In this document: positions 53,420 through 63,141 of the stretch, piece after piece | Layout: the number at the start of each line of letters is the position of its first letter | Numbering within the stretch: position 1 is the first letter of the stretch | DNA from: Eubacteriales Family XIII. Incertae Sedis bacterium | GTDB taxonomy: Bacteria; Bacillota; Clostridia; Peptostreptococcales; Anaerovoracaceae | Length of the DNA: 64,000 nucleotides | Reading direction: 5' to 3' | Assembly (NCBI GenBank): GCA_031272365.1 | Contig: JAISTX010000066.1 | Location: 1-64,000 of the forward strand | Program-made: the position numbers and the translations under genes | The notes under the pieces: model-generated | Seen by the model: only the letters and a program-made list of their open reading frames with translations | Database searches by the model: none | Told to the model about the DNA's origin: nothing

Positions 53420-55666
53420 ATGATGAAAACGGTTTGGCGGCGGGTGGCCGGGTGCGCGATTCTGGTGGCGGTGTTCGCCTTTTTCCTGTGGCTGTCCTCG
53501 CTTTCTTTTGAGGCTTACGGGCATGCCACTTCCCCGGCCGCTTCGGACACCGAAGGGTTGCAGCTTCAAAACGAAAGCGATGTGCCCGAAACGAACGAAG
53601 GGGAGCCCGGGGCGTCGGGCGACGTGGCCGTGCTGGAAGAGGAGATGGAGGCGCTGGAGGCGGACATCGCCGCGCTGGAACGCTTGCAGACCTTGGGCGA
53701 TGTGGCTGCGCGCGCGGAGGAGGAGACGGAGCAGGCCAACGTGACCACGCGGGAAGTGCGGTCCTTGCTCCTGGAGATAGAAAACGCCTTGGCGGATCTG
53801 CGGAACCCGTCGAGCGCCGCCGCGCCGGCGCCGGCCGCGCAGGATGGCGTTATCCCGGGCATCACAAAGGAAAACTTCCCTGTGATCGACGGCAGCACGG
53901 CCTGCCAGCCGCTGATCGCGGCGCTCTACGCGGCGGCATGCGGGGTGGATCGGGAAACGGCGGCGTCGATGATCACCGTGAGCGGCACGAGCAGCGCCTG
54001 GAAGGGGATCGCCAACAGCGATGCGGACATCATCCTCGCCTACGAGCCGGACAGCGGATTCCAGAAGGGCAGGGCGGCGGCCATCGGGCGGGACGGCCTC
54101 GTCTTCCTGACCGGGAAGGCCAACCCCGTGAAGGGCCTGACCTCGGCGCAGCTGAGGGACATCTACGCCGGGCGCACCACGGACTGGTCGCAGGTCGGCG
54201 GCGCGTCCGGGCCGATCACGGCCTACCAGCGCAACGCGGACAGCGGCAGCCAGGTGATGCTGACCAAATGCCTCATGCAGGGGGAGGCGCCGATGGACCC
54301 GCCGTCCGAGATGGTGGTGGGCGCCATGGACTATATGCTGGAGCTGCTGGATTTTGACGCGGGCGGGGGCTCCATCGGCTATTCCGTCTACTACTACGCG
54401 AACAAGATGTACGAGGCGCCGAACGTCAAGATGCTCGCCGTGGACGGCGTCCTGCCGAGCAGCGAGACGATCGCGGACGGCACCTACCCCTTGACAAACG
54501 ACTTCTACGTGGCCGTCCGCCCGAATCTGGAGGAGGGGGATCCGGCCCGCCTGCTGTACGACTGGCTGCAGTCGCCGGAGGGGGCGGCGCTGCTCGAGGA
54601 ATGCGGCTACGTGCCGACCCGGCAGACGTCCGGCGCCGCCGGCGCAAGCGGGCGTGTCGAAGTACCAAAGGAGGTGGCGGAAGCGGCTGCGGCGGCAGAG
54701 CCCATCAAGGGCGCGCACCCGGAATGGCTGTTTCAGATCGTGCAGCCCGTTCAGGATGTGACGAAATACTATATCAGGAGTTCAACGATCGTCGACCATG
54801 AAGGGAATGTTGTGCTGAGCGGCAGGGGGCTGTCCATTATTGTCAATGTGGACAATACGAAGGCCTTGGCCATAGCGCAGGAGCAGATCTTCGAACAGGA
54901 GGATGAGAACGGCGAGATAGACTATGATTTCAAATCACGGCTCTACTCGATCAAGGGCAAATTGCTGCGCGACTGGGAGGCTGTGGAATACAGATCCGGG
55001 CCGGGGCGGTTTGTGCTGGTAAACAAGAAAATGGGGTCAGTCGGATGCACCCTGCTGGATCCAATCACGGGCGAAGTGCCGGACACAGGCCTGATTTTCG
55101 ATAAAGTCTTGGCTGGAGACGGCCCTGTTTTTGTCTTGACAGATGATGGCGGCTTCTATGCCCAATTGCAACACTCCGAAGAGGACGGGGTGGAATACGA
55201 ATCCATCATGAAATATGACAAGGACGGGAATGCAGAGCCCCCAGAGAAAGGCGGCTATTACAACAAAGACGATTTGGACTGGCCGGATGACGTATCGATC
55301 ACGCAAGAGAATTTAGCCGAAGGTTCTTGGATGGATTTGGCGCAGCAGATGGAAGAGAGTTTGTACATCGTCCCGGCTTTCCGGAACTATCTGGAGGGGT
55401 ATTCCAACCTTGCAATGTATTTCGGAAACGATCAATCCCCGCGGTATATCCTTCAGGATTTGGAGAAAACCACGGGTTACGGATACCGTTATTGCAATGT
55501 ATACAAAATGAATGGGGAACGCATCGCGGACAATGTTTACTCGGATGACTTCGGCACATTCGCCCCGGATCGGCTTGTCGTGTATGATGACGGCTACCAC
55601 GGCCTCATGGACCTGGACGGCAACTGGGTATACAAGGAGAGCGTCTACACGGCATTGATGGATTGA
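53420..55666 (+). CDS. Membrane-anchored PstS-like/WG-like protein, paralogue 2
   Basis: Same architecture: VIDGSTACQPLIAALYAAACGVD...GLTSAQLRDIYAGRTTDWSQVGG...GLMDLDGNWVYKESVYTALMD. Confidence 0.82.
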   Translation: MMKTVWRRVAGCAILVAVFAFFLWLSSLSFEAYGHATSPAASDTEGLQLQNESDVPETNEGEPGASGDVAVLEEEMEALEADIAALERLQTLGDVAARAEEETEQANVTTREVRSLLLEIENALADLRNPSSAAAPAPAAQDGVIPGITKENFPVIDGSTACQPLIAALYAAACGVDRETAASMITVSGTSSAWKGIANSDADIILAYEPDSGFQKGRAAAIGRDGLVFLTGKANPVKGLTSAQLRDIYAGRTTDWSQVGGASGPITAYQRNADSGSQVMLTKCLMQGEAPMDPPSEMVVGAMDYMLELLDFDAGGGSIGYSVYYYANKMYEAPNVKMLAVDGVLPSSETIADGTYPLTNDFYVAVRPNLEEGDPARLLYDWLQSPEGAALLEECGYVPTRQTSGAAGASGRVEVPKEVAEAAAAAEPIKGAHPEWLFQIVQPVQDVTKYYIRSSTIVDHEGNVVLSGRGLSIIVNVDNTKALAIAQEQIFEQEDENGEIDYDFKSRLYSIKGKLLRDWEAVEYRSGPGRFVLVNKKMGSVGCTLLDPITGEVPDTGLIFDKVLAGDGPVFVLTDDGGFYAQLQHSEEDGVEYESIMKYDKDGNAEPPEKGGYYNKDDLDWPDDVSITQENLAEGSWMDLAQQMEESLYIVPAFRNYLEGYSNLAMYFGNDQSPRYILQDLEKTTGYGYRYCNVYKMNGERIADNVYSDDFGTFAPDRLVVYDDGYHGLMDLDGNWVYKESVYTALMD

Positions 55667-55687
55667 TGGAAGGATAGGAGAATCGAA

Positions 55688-58024
55688 ATGTTGACGAAAT
55701 CGGTTTGGCGGCGGTGCGCCGGTGTCGCGGTAATAGCCGCAGTGGTGTGCCTGATCATCGGCGCTGCGTCGCTCCCTTTGGCGGCACGGGCTCCCCAGGC
55801 CTCGCGGGCCCCCTACTCAACTTCGGTCCTCGATTGGGCGCCGCCCCCGGATACCGGCGTCGCGGCCGGCGCAGCGGATGCGGGGCAGGCGCCGCCGGAG
55901 CAGGGGGATCTGGTAGCGCTGGAGGCGGAGCTTGCGGCGCTGAAGGAGAGGGTCGCCGCGCTGGATGGCGCGGACAGCGCGTATGAAGCCGTGACGCACG
56001 CGCAGCAGGCGGCGAAAGAGGCGGCCGAGTCCGCGCAGGCAACGAAGTCGCTGCTGGAGGATGTGAAAAGCTACCTGAAGGAATTGAGTGCCGCAGAGGG
56101 CGATACGCAGGAAATAATGCCCATTCAGGACGGTGCCATCCCGGGCCTCGGCAAAGCGAACTTCCCCGTGATCGATGGCAGCACGGCCTGCCAGCCGCTG
56201 ATCACAGCCCTCTACATGGCGGCCTGCGGGGTGGATGCGGAAACGGCGGAGGCGGCGGTTTCAACCAATGGCACAAGCGCCGCATGGAAGGGGGTCGACC
56301 CTTCGGCCGGAAATGCCTCGGCCGACATCATACTCGCCTACGAGCCGGAGGGCGGGGTGCCGGAAAATGGCGTGGAGTCGGTTCCGATCGGGCGGGACGG
56401 CCTCGTCTTCATCACCGGCAAAAACAACACCGTGAAGAGCCTGGCCGCGGACCAGCTCCGGGGCATCTACGCCGGCCGCATCACGGACTGGTCGGAAGTC
56501 GGCGGCGCGGCACAGCCAATCATGGCCTACCAGCGCAACACGGACAGCGGCAGCCACGCGATGCTGCTGAAATGCCTCATGCAGGGCGAAACCCTGGCCG
56601 ACCCCCCGTCCGAGATGGTGGCGGGCTCCATGGACTATATGCTGTCCCTGCTGGACTTCGACGCCGCAGGGGACTCGCTCGGCTATTCCGTCTACTACTA
56701 CGCGGACAAGATGTACGAGGCCCCGAACGTCAAGATGCTCGCCGTGGACGGCGTCGCGCCCTCCAACAAGACGATCGCGGACGGCTCCTACCCGCTGACG
56801 AGCGACTTCTATCTTGCCATCCGGAAGGACGCGGGCAAGAACGCCCCGGCGCGCCTGCTGTACGACTGGCTGCGGACGCCGGAGGGAGCGGCACTGCTTG
56901 AGGAATGCGGCTATGTGCCGGTGGCCCAGGACGCCACGGCTCCGGCGACCGAGGTCGGCTCTGCGGCCGATGGGCAAAGCGGCAGGATCGACATCCCGCC
57001 GGAGGTAGCCGAAGCCGCCGCCTCCGCCGCGCCCGTGAAAGGCGCGCACCCGGAGTGGCTGTTCCAGATCAACCGGCCATCGGATATTCTCAGCTCGACT
57101 TACAGCTATAGCCTGTTTTCCACCATCGTCAACCATGAAGGGGATGTCGTCATGAGCGGCAATAGCCTGTCCATTATTCAGGGCACCGATGGCGCGACAG
57201 CGATTGCGCAGCAGAAGCTCTTTGAGCAGACGGACGAGTCCGGCACAGTAAACTACAAGGAAGGCGAGACAAACTACGTCTTCAAATCGCGGCTCTATTC
57301 AGTCAAAGGCAAGCTCCTCGTCGACTGGGAGGAGGTGAGTTATGAAAACGGGCCAGGCCGGTTTGTCATGGTGCAAGAATATAAGAATAATAACAGAGTA
57401 TTCACGCTGCTCGACCCGATTACAATGACTCGTCCAAATACCGGTGACTTGGGCTATACGTTACCAATGATCAGCAGTGAGTTTAATTTTGTCAAGGCAG
57501 AGGATGGCGGTTTCTATGCTAGATTGGCCACACCGAATGGGGGGAGAGAAGGTGCAATTATAAAATTTGATAAGAATGCAAACCCCATTCCTCCAGCGGA
57601 GGGTGAGTCCTATGATGATTCCATTATGAGCAACAGTACTGCATACACGGAGAAGGAAGAAGGTCAGGCCGAAGATCCTGTGTACAAGGCTGCGTCGAAT
57701 ATGGGCGATGGATTGTACTGCATCCCAACAATGGATTTGCCTGGTTTTGGTCATGCAATCTATTTCGACGACGCGGCTCCCCGCTACATCCTCCAGGAAC
57801 AGCCGAAAGCCGGCTTCGAACCGATCGGTGTGGAAGAGGCCTACAACCTGTACAACATGTCCGGCGAGCTCATGGCCGAGGGCATCCGCTTCATACTCCC
57901 CCTTGAATACGAATGCCTCGCCCCGGACCGCCTCCTCGTCGTGAAGGACGGCTACCACGGCCTCATGGACCCGGGCGGCAACTGGGTCTACAAGGAAAGC
58001 ATCTTCAAAGCACTGGCGGATTAG
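55688..58024 (+). CDS. Membrane-anchored PstS-like/WG-like protein, paralogue 3
   Basis: Same architecture: VIDGSTACQPLITALYMAACGVD...SLAADQLRGIYAGRITDWSEVGG...GLMDPGGNWVYKESIFKALAD. Confidence 0.82.
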   Translation: MLTKSVWRRCAGVAVIAAVVCLIIGAASLPLAARAPQASRAPYSTSVLDWAPPPDTGVAAGAADAGQAPPEQGDLVALEAELAALKERVAALDGADSAYEAVTHAQQAAKEAAESAQATKSLLEDVKSYLKELSAAEGDTQEIMPIQDGAIPGLGKANFPVIDGSTACQPLITALYMAACGVDAETAEAAVSTNGTSAAWKGVDPSAGNASADIILAYEPEGGVPENGVESVPIGRDGLVFITGKNNTVKSLAADQLRGIYAGRITDWSEVGGAAQPIMAYQRNTDSGSHAMLLKCLMQGETLADPPSEMVAGSMDYMLSLLDFDAAGDSLGYSVYYYADKMYEAPNVKMLAVDGVAPSNKTIADGSYPLTSDFYLAIRKDAGKNAPARLLYDWLRTPEGAALLEECGYVPVAQDATAPATEVGSAADGQSGRIDIPPEVAEAAASAAPVKGAHPEWLFQINRPSDILSSTYSYSLFSTIVNHEGDVVMSGNSLSIIQGTDGATAIAQQKLFEQTDESGTVNYKEGETNYVFKSRLYSVKGKLLVDWEEVSYENGPGRFVMVQEYKNNNRVFTLLDPITMTRPNTGDLGYTLPMISSEFNFVKAEDGGFYARLATPNGGREGAIIKFDKNANPIPPAEGESYDDSIMSNSTAYTEKEEGQAEDPVYKAASNMGDGLYCIPTMDLPGFGHAIYFDDAAPRYILQEQPKAGFEPIGVEEAYNLYNMSGELMAEGIRFILPLEYECLAPDRLLVVKDGYHGLMDPGGNWVYKESIFKALAD

Positions 58025-58063
58025 CACTCCCCCAGAAAGCTCTGCTTTTCTTCACTTGGCCAC

Positions 58064-59143
58064 TCACACCAGCGCCCACGGCATGGTTGCCCAGACGAGG
58101 ATCTTGGCGATGCGGTCTTCGCCCGGCAAAGCGAGGAAGGCGATGTTGATGCCGTCTTTGTGGAAGATCGCCGCGCTATAGCCGGCTGCCTCCAGTTCGG
58201 ACTGCGCGTACAAGGCGTGCTTTTGCGACATGAAGACCGTCTCCGCCTCCCCGTCCTCATACCCGTAGGCGGCCATCGCGGCCCGCGCGTCCGCAAGCGG
58301 ATCCCCTGTGCCCACGCCGAACACATGGCCGCCGGATTCCAGGACAACGTGCGAGGCAACGTAGCCATCCTTGCCGGGCGTGGGGTTGTCGCGGAAGTAG
58401 TAGCAAACGCCATACACGGCGCCGCTCCCGTCCGTCAGGGCGCGGGCGTCTTCGCTGGAGAACACTTCGATATAATGCTCCCGGTTGTACGCCGTGAAGG
58501 CGCTCATCCTCGTCGGCCAGCCATGGCTCGAATGCTGGAAGAGCGGTACATCGAAACTGCATCCCTGGTTGATTTCCTCAACCGTCGCGTAGTCTTCCTC
58601 GTCGGCGGAATCGCTGGAGAAGAAGTAGAAGCGCCAAATCGTCCCGGCCTGCGTGTCGAGCAGAAACGCAATCCGTACGCTACCCTTGCGGAATTGCCGG
58701 AAGAAAGGCACTGCGGAAGGTTCTTCCTCATAGCCTCTGGCGCTCATCGCCTCGTCGATGCCGGCGCTGCCCCCGCCTATGGCCAGCCCAAAGATTTCGC
58801 CGTCCTCTGCGGAGGCCACCATCATGACTGCCCGCTGCGCTCGATCGCCATACCAGTGCTCGGCAGGTGCGAAACTCGCCCGGGCGGCAGGCCCTCCGTC
58901 CGCGCCCGGAATGTCCAGGATGTCCCAACCTTCGACAGCATCGTCCAGCTCGCCCGGCGTGGACACGAGAAGGGCGACGCCAAGGTCGCTATGGTCGCCA
59001 AGCTCCCGCGCCGCCGCTTTCTGCGCCACCTGTTTCAATGCCACTGCAGGCCACATATCCGCGAATGGAAAAGTGCCGCAGCACCCGGTGAGGGTCACCA
59101 CCAGCGCCAATACCAGCGCCGTGCACAAGGCCAGCCTCCTCAT
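58064..59143 (-). CDS. Lipoprotein, paralogue 1 (internally duplicated module)
   Basis: MRRLALCTALVLALVVTLTGC lipobox; ATGA overlap with upstream paralogue. Confidence 0.8.
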   Translation of the reverse strand: MRRLALCTALVLALVVTLTGCCGTFPFADMWPAVALKQVAQKAAARELGDHSDLGVALLVSTPGELDDAVEGWDILDIPGADGGPAARASFAPAEHWYGDRAQRAVMMVASAEDGEIFGLAIGGGSAGIDEAMSARGYEEEPSAVPFFRQFRKGSVRIAFLLDTQAGTIWRFYFFSSDSADEEDYATVEEINQGCSFDVPLFQHSSHGWPTRMSAFTAYNREHYIEVFSSEDARALTDGSGAVYGVCYYFRDNPTPGKDGYVASHVVLESGGHVFGVGTGDPLADARAAMAAYGYEDGEAETVFMSQKHALYAQSELEAAGYSAAIFHKDGINIAFLALPGEDRIAKILVWATMPWALV

Positions 59144-60276
59144 GGCGAAATCTCCGATGCCCAGACGAGGATCTTGGTGATGCGGTCTTGGCCCGGCGAA
59201 GCGAGGAAGGCGATGTTGATGCCGTCTTTGTGGAAGATCGCCGCGCTATAGCCGGCAGCTTCCAGCTCGGACTGCGCGGACAAGGCGTGCTCCTCAGACG
59301 GGAAAACCGTCTCCCCCTCCGCGTACCTGTAGGCGGCCATCGCCGCGCGCGCATCCGCAAGCGTGTCCCCGATGCCCACGCCAAACACATGGCCGCCGGC
59401 CTCCAGCACGACGTGCGAGGCAACAGTGCCGATGGAGTGGTAGTAGATACACAGGTAGTAGTAGCAAACGCCATATACCGTGCCGTTCCCGTCCATCAGG
59501 GCGTAGGCAAGGGCGCTGGCGGGCATGGCGGCGTTGTCTTTCGGGTCGTAGCCGGCGGTGAAGGCCTCCAGATCCGTAGGCCAGCCATGGCTCGAATGCT
59601 GGAGGAGCGGCATTTTGAAATTGCAGCCCTGCCGGATTTCCTGCACAGCCGCTTGGATGCTTTCCTCCGGGTAGTCCTCTCTCTTCAATTTATAGCCAAA
59701 GAATAGGTCATCCGGTGAGCGGAAGTAACCGTTGGACGGTGACAGGAAAAAGATGTAGAAGCGCCAAATCGTCCCGGCCTGCGCGTCGAGGAAAAACGCG
59801 ATGTGCACGCCCGCCTTGCGGTATAGCCGGCAATAGGGCATCTCGCTCGGTTCTTCTTCGAAGCCTCTGGCGGCCATCGCTTCGGCGACGCCGTCGCTGC
59901 TCCCGCCCGTGGCCAGCCCGAAGATTTCTGCGCCCTCTGCGGGGACCACTATGTCGACTTCCCGCTGCGCCCTGCAATCGTGCGCAGGGGAAAACCTCGC
60001 CCAGATGGCCGCCTCGCCGTCCGCGCCCGTCACATCCATGTAGTCCCAGCCTTCTACGTCCTCGGAAAGCCCATCGGGCATGGGCTCGAGGAAGGCAACG
60101 CCGAGGTCGCTGCCGGCGTTGAGCTCCTGCGCCGCCGCTTCCCGCGCCTGCGCTGTGACCGCCATCGCCGTGTTTGCCGGCGGGTCGGCGCCGCAGGCCG
60201 CAAGCGGCAGGGCCAGCATCGCGCACAAGGCCGGCATGCCGAAGGCATTTATTGTTCGATATTTTCTGTGTCTCAT
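59140..60276 (-). CDS. Lipoprotein, paralogue 2 (internally duplicated module)
   Basis: MRHRKYRTINAFGMPALCAMLALPLAAC lipobox; collinear with paralogue 1. Confidence 0.8.
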   Translation of the reverse strand: MRHRKYRTINAFGMPALCAMLALPLAACGADPPANTAMAVTAQAREAAAQELNAGSDLGVAFLEPMPDGLSEDVEGWDYMDVTGADGEAAIWARFSPAHDCRAQREVDIVVPAEGAEIFGLATGGSSDGVAEAMAARGFEEEPSEMPYCRLYRKAGVHIAFFLDAQAGTIWRFYIFFLSPSNGYFRSPDDLFFGYKLKREDYPEESIQAAVQEIRQGCNFKMPLLQHSSHGWPTDLEAFTAGYDPKDNAAMPASALAYALMDGNGTVYGVCYYYLCIYYHSIGTVASHVVLEAGGHVFGVGIGDTLADARAAMAAYRYAEGETVFPSEEHALSAQSELEAAGYSAAIFHKDGINIAFLASPGQDRITKILVWASEISP

Positions 60277-60380
60277 ATAGAAGGAAACCTCTCCATGCGT
60301 GATATCATTACATGCGAGAAGCCACTGTATCATCCACTTTGTATTATGATATAATACATCGTTCAAACGGGAGGTTTGAG

Positions 60381-61466
60381 ATGAACAGCTTTGGGGAACG
60401 ATTTCGGGTGACGATTTTTGGAGAATCGCACGGCGCCGGGGTGGGCGTGGTGGTGGATGGCATGCCCGCCGGCTACAAGATCGACTCGGTGCATATCGCG
60501 TATGAGCTGAGCCGGCGCGCGCCGGGGCACAGCCCCTTTTCGACGGAGCGCGTGGAGGCGGACGAGGCAGAGGTCGTCTCCGGCGTCGTCGGCGGCGTGT
60601 CGACGGGCGCGCCGATCGCATGCATTATTTGGAATACGGACACGCGCCCGGGGGACTACCGGGCGGAGCTGCGCCCGGGCCAGGCGGACTGGACGGCGCT
60701 GTTGAAATACAAGGGGTTCGACGACCGGCGCGGGGGCGGGCGGTTTTCGGGCCGGCTCACGGCGGGGCTCGTGTTCGCTGGCGCGCTCGCCAAGCAGGTG
60801 CTCGCGCGGCGGGGCGTGGAGATCTGCGGGCGCATCAAGGCGATCGGCGGGGACTCGGACGACATCGACCTGTCGGAGACCGTCGCCCGGCCGGACACGC
60901 GCGTCATGCTGCGGCACATCGCCCACAAGCGGTTCCCGTGCGCCGACGAGGTCGAAGAGGAGTTCACGGGCACGATCCTTTTGGCGAAGGACGAGATGGA
61001 TTCCGTCGGCGGCGTCGTCGAGACGGTGTGCTTCGAGCTGCCCGGCGGCGTGGGCGAGCCGTTCTTCGCCTCCCTCGAGAGCCACATCGCCAGGATGCTG
61101 TTCTCCGTGCCGGCCGTGAAGGGCGTGGAGTTTGGCAGCGGGTTTCACATCGCGGACCTGCTCGGGAGCGAGGCCAACGACCCGATCGTGTTCCGCGACG
61201 GGAAGCTGGCCAGCATCACCAACAACAACGGCGGCATCCTCGGCGGCATCTCCAACGGGATGCCCATCATCGTCCGCGCGGCGATCAAGCCGACGCCGAC
61301 GATCGGCATCGTGCAGCGGACGGTCGACCCCCGCACGATGGAGGAGACCGTGACCGCGTTCGGCGGAAGGCACGACCCGTGCATCGTGCCGCGCGCGGTG
61401 CCCGTGGTGGAGTCGGCGGTGGCGCTCGCTGTGCTGGACCTCATGATGGTCGGGGGATTTGCTTGA
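60381..61466 (+). CDS. aroC: Chorismate synthase
   Basis: MNSFGERFRVTIFGESHGAGVGVVVDGMPAG; GRFSGRLTAGLVFAGALAKQ; SD gggagg. Confidence 0.97.
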   Translation: MNSFGERFRVTIFGESHGAGVGVVVDGMPAGYKIDSVHIAYELSRRAPGHSPFSTERVEADEAEVVSGVVGGVSTGAPIACIIWNTDTRPGDYRAELRPGQADWTALLKYKGFDDRRGGGRFSGRLTAGLVFAGALAKQVLARRGVEICGRIKAIGGDSDDIDLSETVARPDTRVMLRHIAHKRFPCADEVEEEFTGTILLAKDEMDSVGGVVETVCFELPGGVGEPFFASLESHIARMLFSVPAVKGVEFGSGFHIADLLGSEANDPIVFRDGKLASITNNNGGILGGISNGMPIIVRAAIKPTPTIGIVQRTVDPRTMEETVTAFGGRHDPCIVPRAVPVVESAVALAVLDLMMVGGFA

Positions 61467-62002
61467 GGGGGCAGAGGGGCACCGTGCTGATCGGGATGCC
61501 GGGGAGCGGCAAAACAGAGCTCGGCCGGCAGGCTGCCGGGATTTTGTCCTTGCCTTTCTTGGACGCGGATGCGATGATAGAGGGGCAGGAAGGGATGACG
61601 ATCGCGGGGATCTTCGACCGCGTAGGGGAAGAAGGATTCCGCAAACTGGAGACGGAAACGCTACGGGGCTTGCTGGACGGGGCGGCGCCTGAAGGCGCGG
61701 GGGCTTTCGTGCTGGCCACCGGGGGCGGCGTCGTGACGCGGGCAGAAAACCGCAGCATACTGACCGCATTGGGCCGGGTGGTGTACATCCGGCGGGGGAT
61801 CGAGGCAATAGCATCCTCTGTTGCGTACGGCGGCACACGCCCGCTGCTCGGCAATCAGGATATGTTATTCAAATTGTGGGCGGCGCGCAGGCCGCTGTAT
61901 GAAGATTGGGCGGAGGACACCTTCGCCGTGGTGGAGGGCGAGGCGATCGGCGAAGCGGCCACGCGCCTGGCGGAGCTTATCGCAGAACGGGGACAACAAT
62001 GA
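61463..62002 (+). CDS. aroK: Shikimate kinase (TTG start overlapping aroC TGA)
   Basis: TVLIGMPGSGKTELGRQAAGILSLPFLDADAMIE; FVLATGGGVVTR; GTRPLL. Confidence 0.92.
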   Translation: MRGQRGTVLIGMPGSGKTELGRQAAGILSLPFLDADAMIEGQEGMTIAGIFDRVGEEGFRKLETETLRGLLDGAAPEGAGAFVLATGGGVVTRAENRSILTALGRVVYIRRGIEAIASSVAYGGTRPLLGNQDMLFKLWAARRPLYEDWAEDTFAVVEGEAIGEAATRLAELIAERGQQ

Positions 62003-63141
62003 ACGACGCGGAAAGAATGAAGAGTGATGCAAAGGTGCGGCAGCTGCGGATTGCGCTGGCGGTCGTGATCGTCATCGCGGTGGTGCTCGGCATCCTGCTC
62101 GGGACGAGGAGCACCAAGAGCGCCGAGGCGGGCGGCAGCAGCGGCAGCGCCGAGCCGGCGCCCATCGAGACGACGTGGCTGGCGGCGGGCGAGCCGCTGG
62201 CGTCGGTGAACGGCGTGGTCATCGGCAGCGACGTCGTGAGCGGCGTGGTATCGATGTATGAGTATATGAGCTACGGGATGTTCATCGAGGATTACTACGA
62301 AGACTCGGCCAACGGCATGACAGAGGCGGACTACAACGACCAAAAATTGATTTCTGTCAATGACATTCTCGTCAACTTCTTCGTGCCCACGGAGGTGCTG
62401 TCGCAGCATTTCGAGTACAAGGATATGCTGTCGGACGAGACGAAGGCCGAGATCGAGGAGGAAATGGCCAACGTATACACGGACGAAACGGCGACGGCGG
62501 AGTTGAGCGCGCACGGCGTGACCGAGGAAATGGTGCGGTTCTACCTCGACTCGGTGGCGCTCATGGACGTGTTCCGGACGGAGACGATGGAGACGAACCC
62601 CGTCACGGATGCGGAGGTCCAGGCGTTCTACGACGAGAACCCGGACTACTTCGTGGTGCCGATGAGCTTCGAGGCGAGCCACATCCTTATCGAGGACGCG
62701 GAACACACGCCGGAGAAGCTGGCGGAGATCGAGGCCATCCTCGCGCGGGTGCAGGCGGGCGAGGATTTCGCCGAGCTCGCGAAGGAGTACAGCGAGGACT
62801 CGGGCAGCGCGGCGAATGGCGGCGAGCTCGGCTCCTTCTCCGAGGGGGACATGGTCGAGCCGTTTGAGGAGGCGTGCAAGGCGCTGAACCCCGGCGAGGT
62901 CTCGGGCATCGTGGAGACGGACTACGGCTACCACATCATCAAACTCACCTCGAAGACGGACGCGGGCGTCACGCCGGTCGAGGACGTGAGCGAGAGCATC
63001 AAGGAATACCTCGCCGACGAGAAGGCGACCGAGGCCCTGAACGCGCTCGTGGATGCGGCGGACATCGAGTATTTCGGCGTGACCGTGCCGGAGACGGGCC
63101 TGCCGCCGGTGTCGCTCGAGGAACTGGCGGTCGCGCAATAA
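61999..63141 (+). CDS. Membrane-anchored parvulin-type peptidylprolyl isomerase (PrsA/SurA-like)
   Basis: N-terminal TM; FEASHILIEDAEHTPEKLAEIEAIL...GGELGSFSEGDMVEPFEEACKALNPGEVSGIVETDYGYHIIKL. Confidence 0.92.
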   Translation: MNDAERMKSDAKVRQLRIALAVVIVIAVVLGILLGTRSTKSAEAGGSSGSAEPAPIETTWLAAGEPLASVNGVVIGSDVVSGVVSMYEYMSYGMFIEDYYEDSANGMTEADYNDQKLISVNDILVNFFVPTEVLSQHFEYKDMLSDETKAEIEEEMANVYTDETATAELSAHGVTEEMVRFYLDSVALMDVFRTETMETNPVTDAEVQAFYDENPDYFVVPMSFEASHILIEDAEHTPEKLAEIEAILARVQAGEDFAELAKEYSEDSGSAANGGELGSFSEGDMVEPFEEACKALNPGEVSGIVETDYGYHIIKLTSKTDAGVTPVEDVSESIKEYLADEKATEALNALVDAADIEYFGVTVPETGLPPVSLEELAVAQ

